Below are positions 6,200 to 6,501 of a DNA stretch of 6,501 nt, in pieces; the first letter of the stretch is position 1, and each line of letters starts with the position of its first letter. A program made the position numbers and the translations under genes. The DNA is from Methyloligella sp. (GTDB lineage: Bacteria > Pseudomonadota > Alphaproteobacteria > Rhizobiales > JALUTE01), in the NCBI GenBank assembly GCA_027058255.1, contig JALUTE010000043.1, positions 1 to 6,501 of the forward strand, given 5' to 3'. Under the pieces are notes generated by a model that saw only the letters and a program-made list of their open reading frames with translations, had not been told where the DNA came from and did no database searches.

Positions 6200-6235
6200 G
6201 ACGGGCGGCCCCCGCAATTGGGAGGGCCGCCCGCC
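6200..6235 (-). terminator. Strong GC-rich hairpin after the Cys-rich repeat gene
   Basis: GGGCGGCCC (6203-6211) pairs with GGGCCGCCC (6224-6232). In the minus-strand RNA the stem extends outward by C-G, G-U and G-C pairs and inward by a U-G and a C-G pair, leaving a loop of about eight bases. It begins about 25 bases after the stop codon at 6260-6262, the position expected of a terminator or 3'-end stabilising stem. No U-run follows, which is atypical for an intrinsic terminator. Confidence 0.5.
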
Positions 6236-6259
6236 CTGTCGTTCACGCCCGTCTCGCGC

Positions 6260-6501
6260 CTATCGCAGTTGCGGGCTCGCAGGTTTTATGATGACGCGCG
6301 GGACCGTCTGCAACTTGGGCGTCGTCTTCTTGAGCACCGGCGGCTTGCACCGGCCGTTCACCCGCCGCCAGCCCTTGGGGCAAGGCTTGGGCTTCGGCCT
6401 GAGGATGACCGGCGGCTTGCACTGGCCGCGCACCCGGCGCCAGCCCCTGGGGCAAGGCTTGGGCTTCGGCCTGAGGATGACCGGCGGCTTGCACTGGCCG
6501 T
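6260..6501 (-). CDS. Cys/Pro/Lys-rich tandem-repeat protein (C-terminal part, 5' end outside window)
   Basis: This is the frame ending at TAG 6262-6260 and open to the right edge; it lacks an ATG inside the window. It encodes 79 visible residues built of 24-residue units that run CKPPVILRPKPKPCP, then [RK]GWRRV, then xGx before the next Cys. Cysteines fall at 3, 16, 27, 40 and 51 with alternating spacing of 13 and 11. The tail (about 52-79) is basic, loses the cysteines and ends SPQLR. Nearly all third codon positions are G or C, unlike the overlapping frame (6243-6494) that has an ATG, which supports this frame. Similar C-P-x-G-x(5)-G-x-C motifs occur repeated in exported alphaproteobacterial proteins, but I cannot name a family or function. 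Paired cysteines suggest an extracytoplasmic protein with disulfides; any signal peptide lies outside the window. Confidence 0.75.
   Translation of the reverse strand, partial: GQCKPPVILRPKPKPCPRGWRRVRGQCKPPVILRPKPKPCPKGWRRVNGRCKPPVLKKTTPKLQTVPRVIIKPASPQLR
6336..6501. repeat. 72-bp direct tandem repeat, two full copies plus a partial third
   Basis: Copies start at 6336, 6408 and 6480, each beginning accggcggcttgcac. The two complete copies differ at 5 of 72 positions; the third is cut by the window edge after 22 bases. The period is 24 codons, so the array preserves the reading frame of the Cys-rich gene and produces its repeat units. High identity suggests recent duplication or gene conversion. 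The array may continue beyond the right edge. Confidence 0.9.

Noticed and set aside
6243..6494. 83-codon minus-strand ORF with an ATG, rich in Gln and Ala
   Set aside because: It is out of frame with the Cys-rich repeat frame, which has stronger third-position G/C, ordered cysteine spacing and a fitting stop codon followed by a hairpin.
6336..6501. CRISPR array
   Set aside because: The 72-bp units are contiguous and coding, with no unique spacers between copies.

Overview
The window is GC-rich chromosomal DNA, and the gene content points to an alphaproteobacterium, probably of the order Hyphomicrobiales. The supporting signs are an alphaproteobacterial-type XerC, a DUF2189 membrane protein, a stand-alone TerB-fold protein, a signal-peptide TraB/GumN protein with the Cys pattern usual in this class, and an Aas-type acyl-ACP synthetase domain. 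The assignment rests on protein character only. I see no rRNA, tRNA, insertion sequence, CRISPR array or phage gene.

Layout: the left end (2-1213, + strand) holds the 3' part of an aas-like acyl-ACP synthetase. It meets, tail to tail across 57 bases, a series of six genes all on the minus strand. In transcription order (right to left) these are: a Cys-rich repeat protein (6260 to beyond the right edge, partial), nudC (5214-6146), a TerB-family gene (4648-5088), a DUF2189 membrane protein gene (3607-4401), xerC (2377-3468) and a TraB/GumN gene (1271-2380). xerC and the TraB gene overlap by four bases (ATGA) and are almost certainly co-transcribed and translationally coupled. The other gaps (113 to 246 bases) are large enough for separate promoters, and the genes share no pathway, so the cluster looks like neighbouring housekeeping units rather than one operon.

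The functions are membrane phospholipid re-acylation (Aas), chromosome dimer resolution (XerC), NAD(H)/decapping hydrolysis (NudC), and poorly understood envelope or stress proteins (TraB/GumN, DUF2189, TerB, Cys-rich repeat protein).

The points most worth a second look are: (1) the right-edge gene, whose real reading frame lacks an ATG in the window and encodes near-identical 24-residue Cys/Pro/Lys repeats from a 72-bp DNA repeat, while a different frame gives a misleading ATG-started ORF; (2) a 7-bp hairpin that buries the nudC Shine-Dalgarno sequence; (3) a near-consensus CtrA-type site (TTCA-N7-TTAA) upstream of xerC; (4) interrupted inverted repeats upstream of the TerB gene and downstream of it. 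I see no convincing new multi-gene system here.
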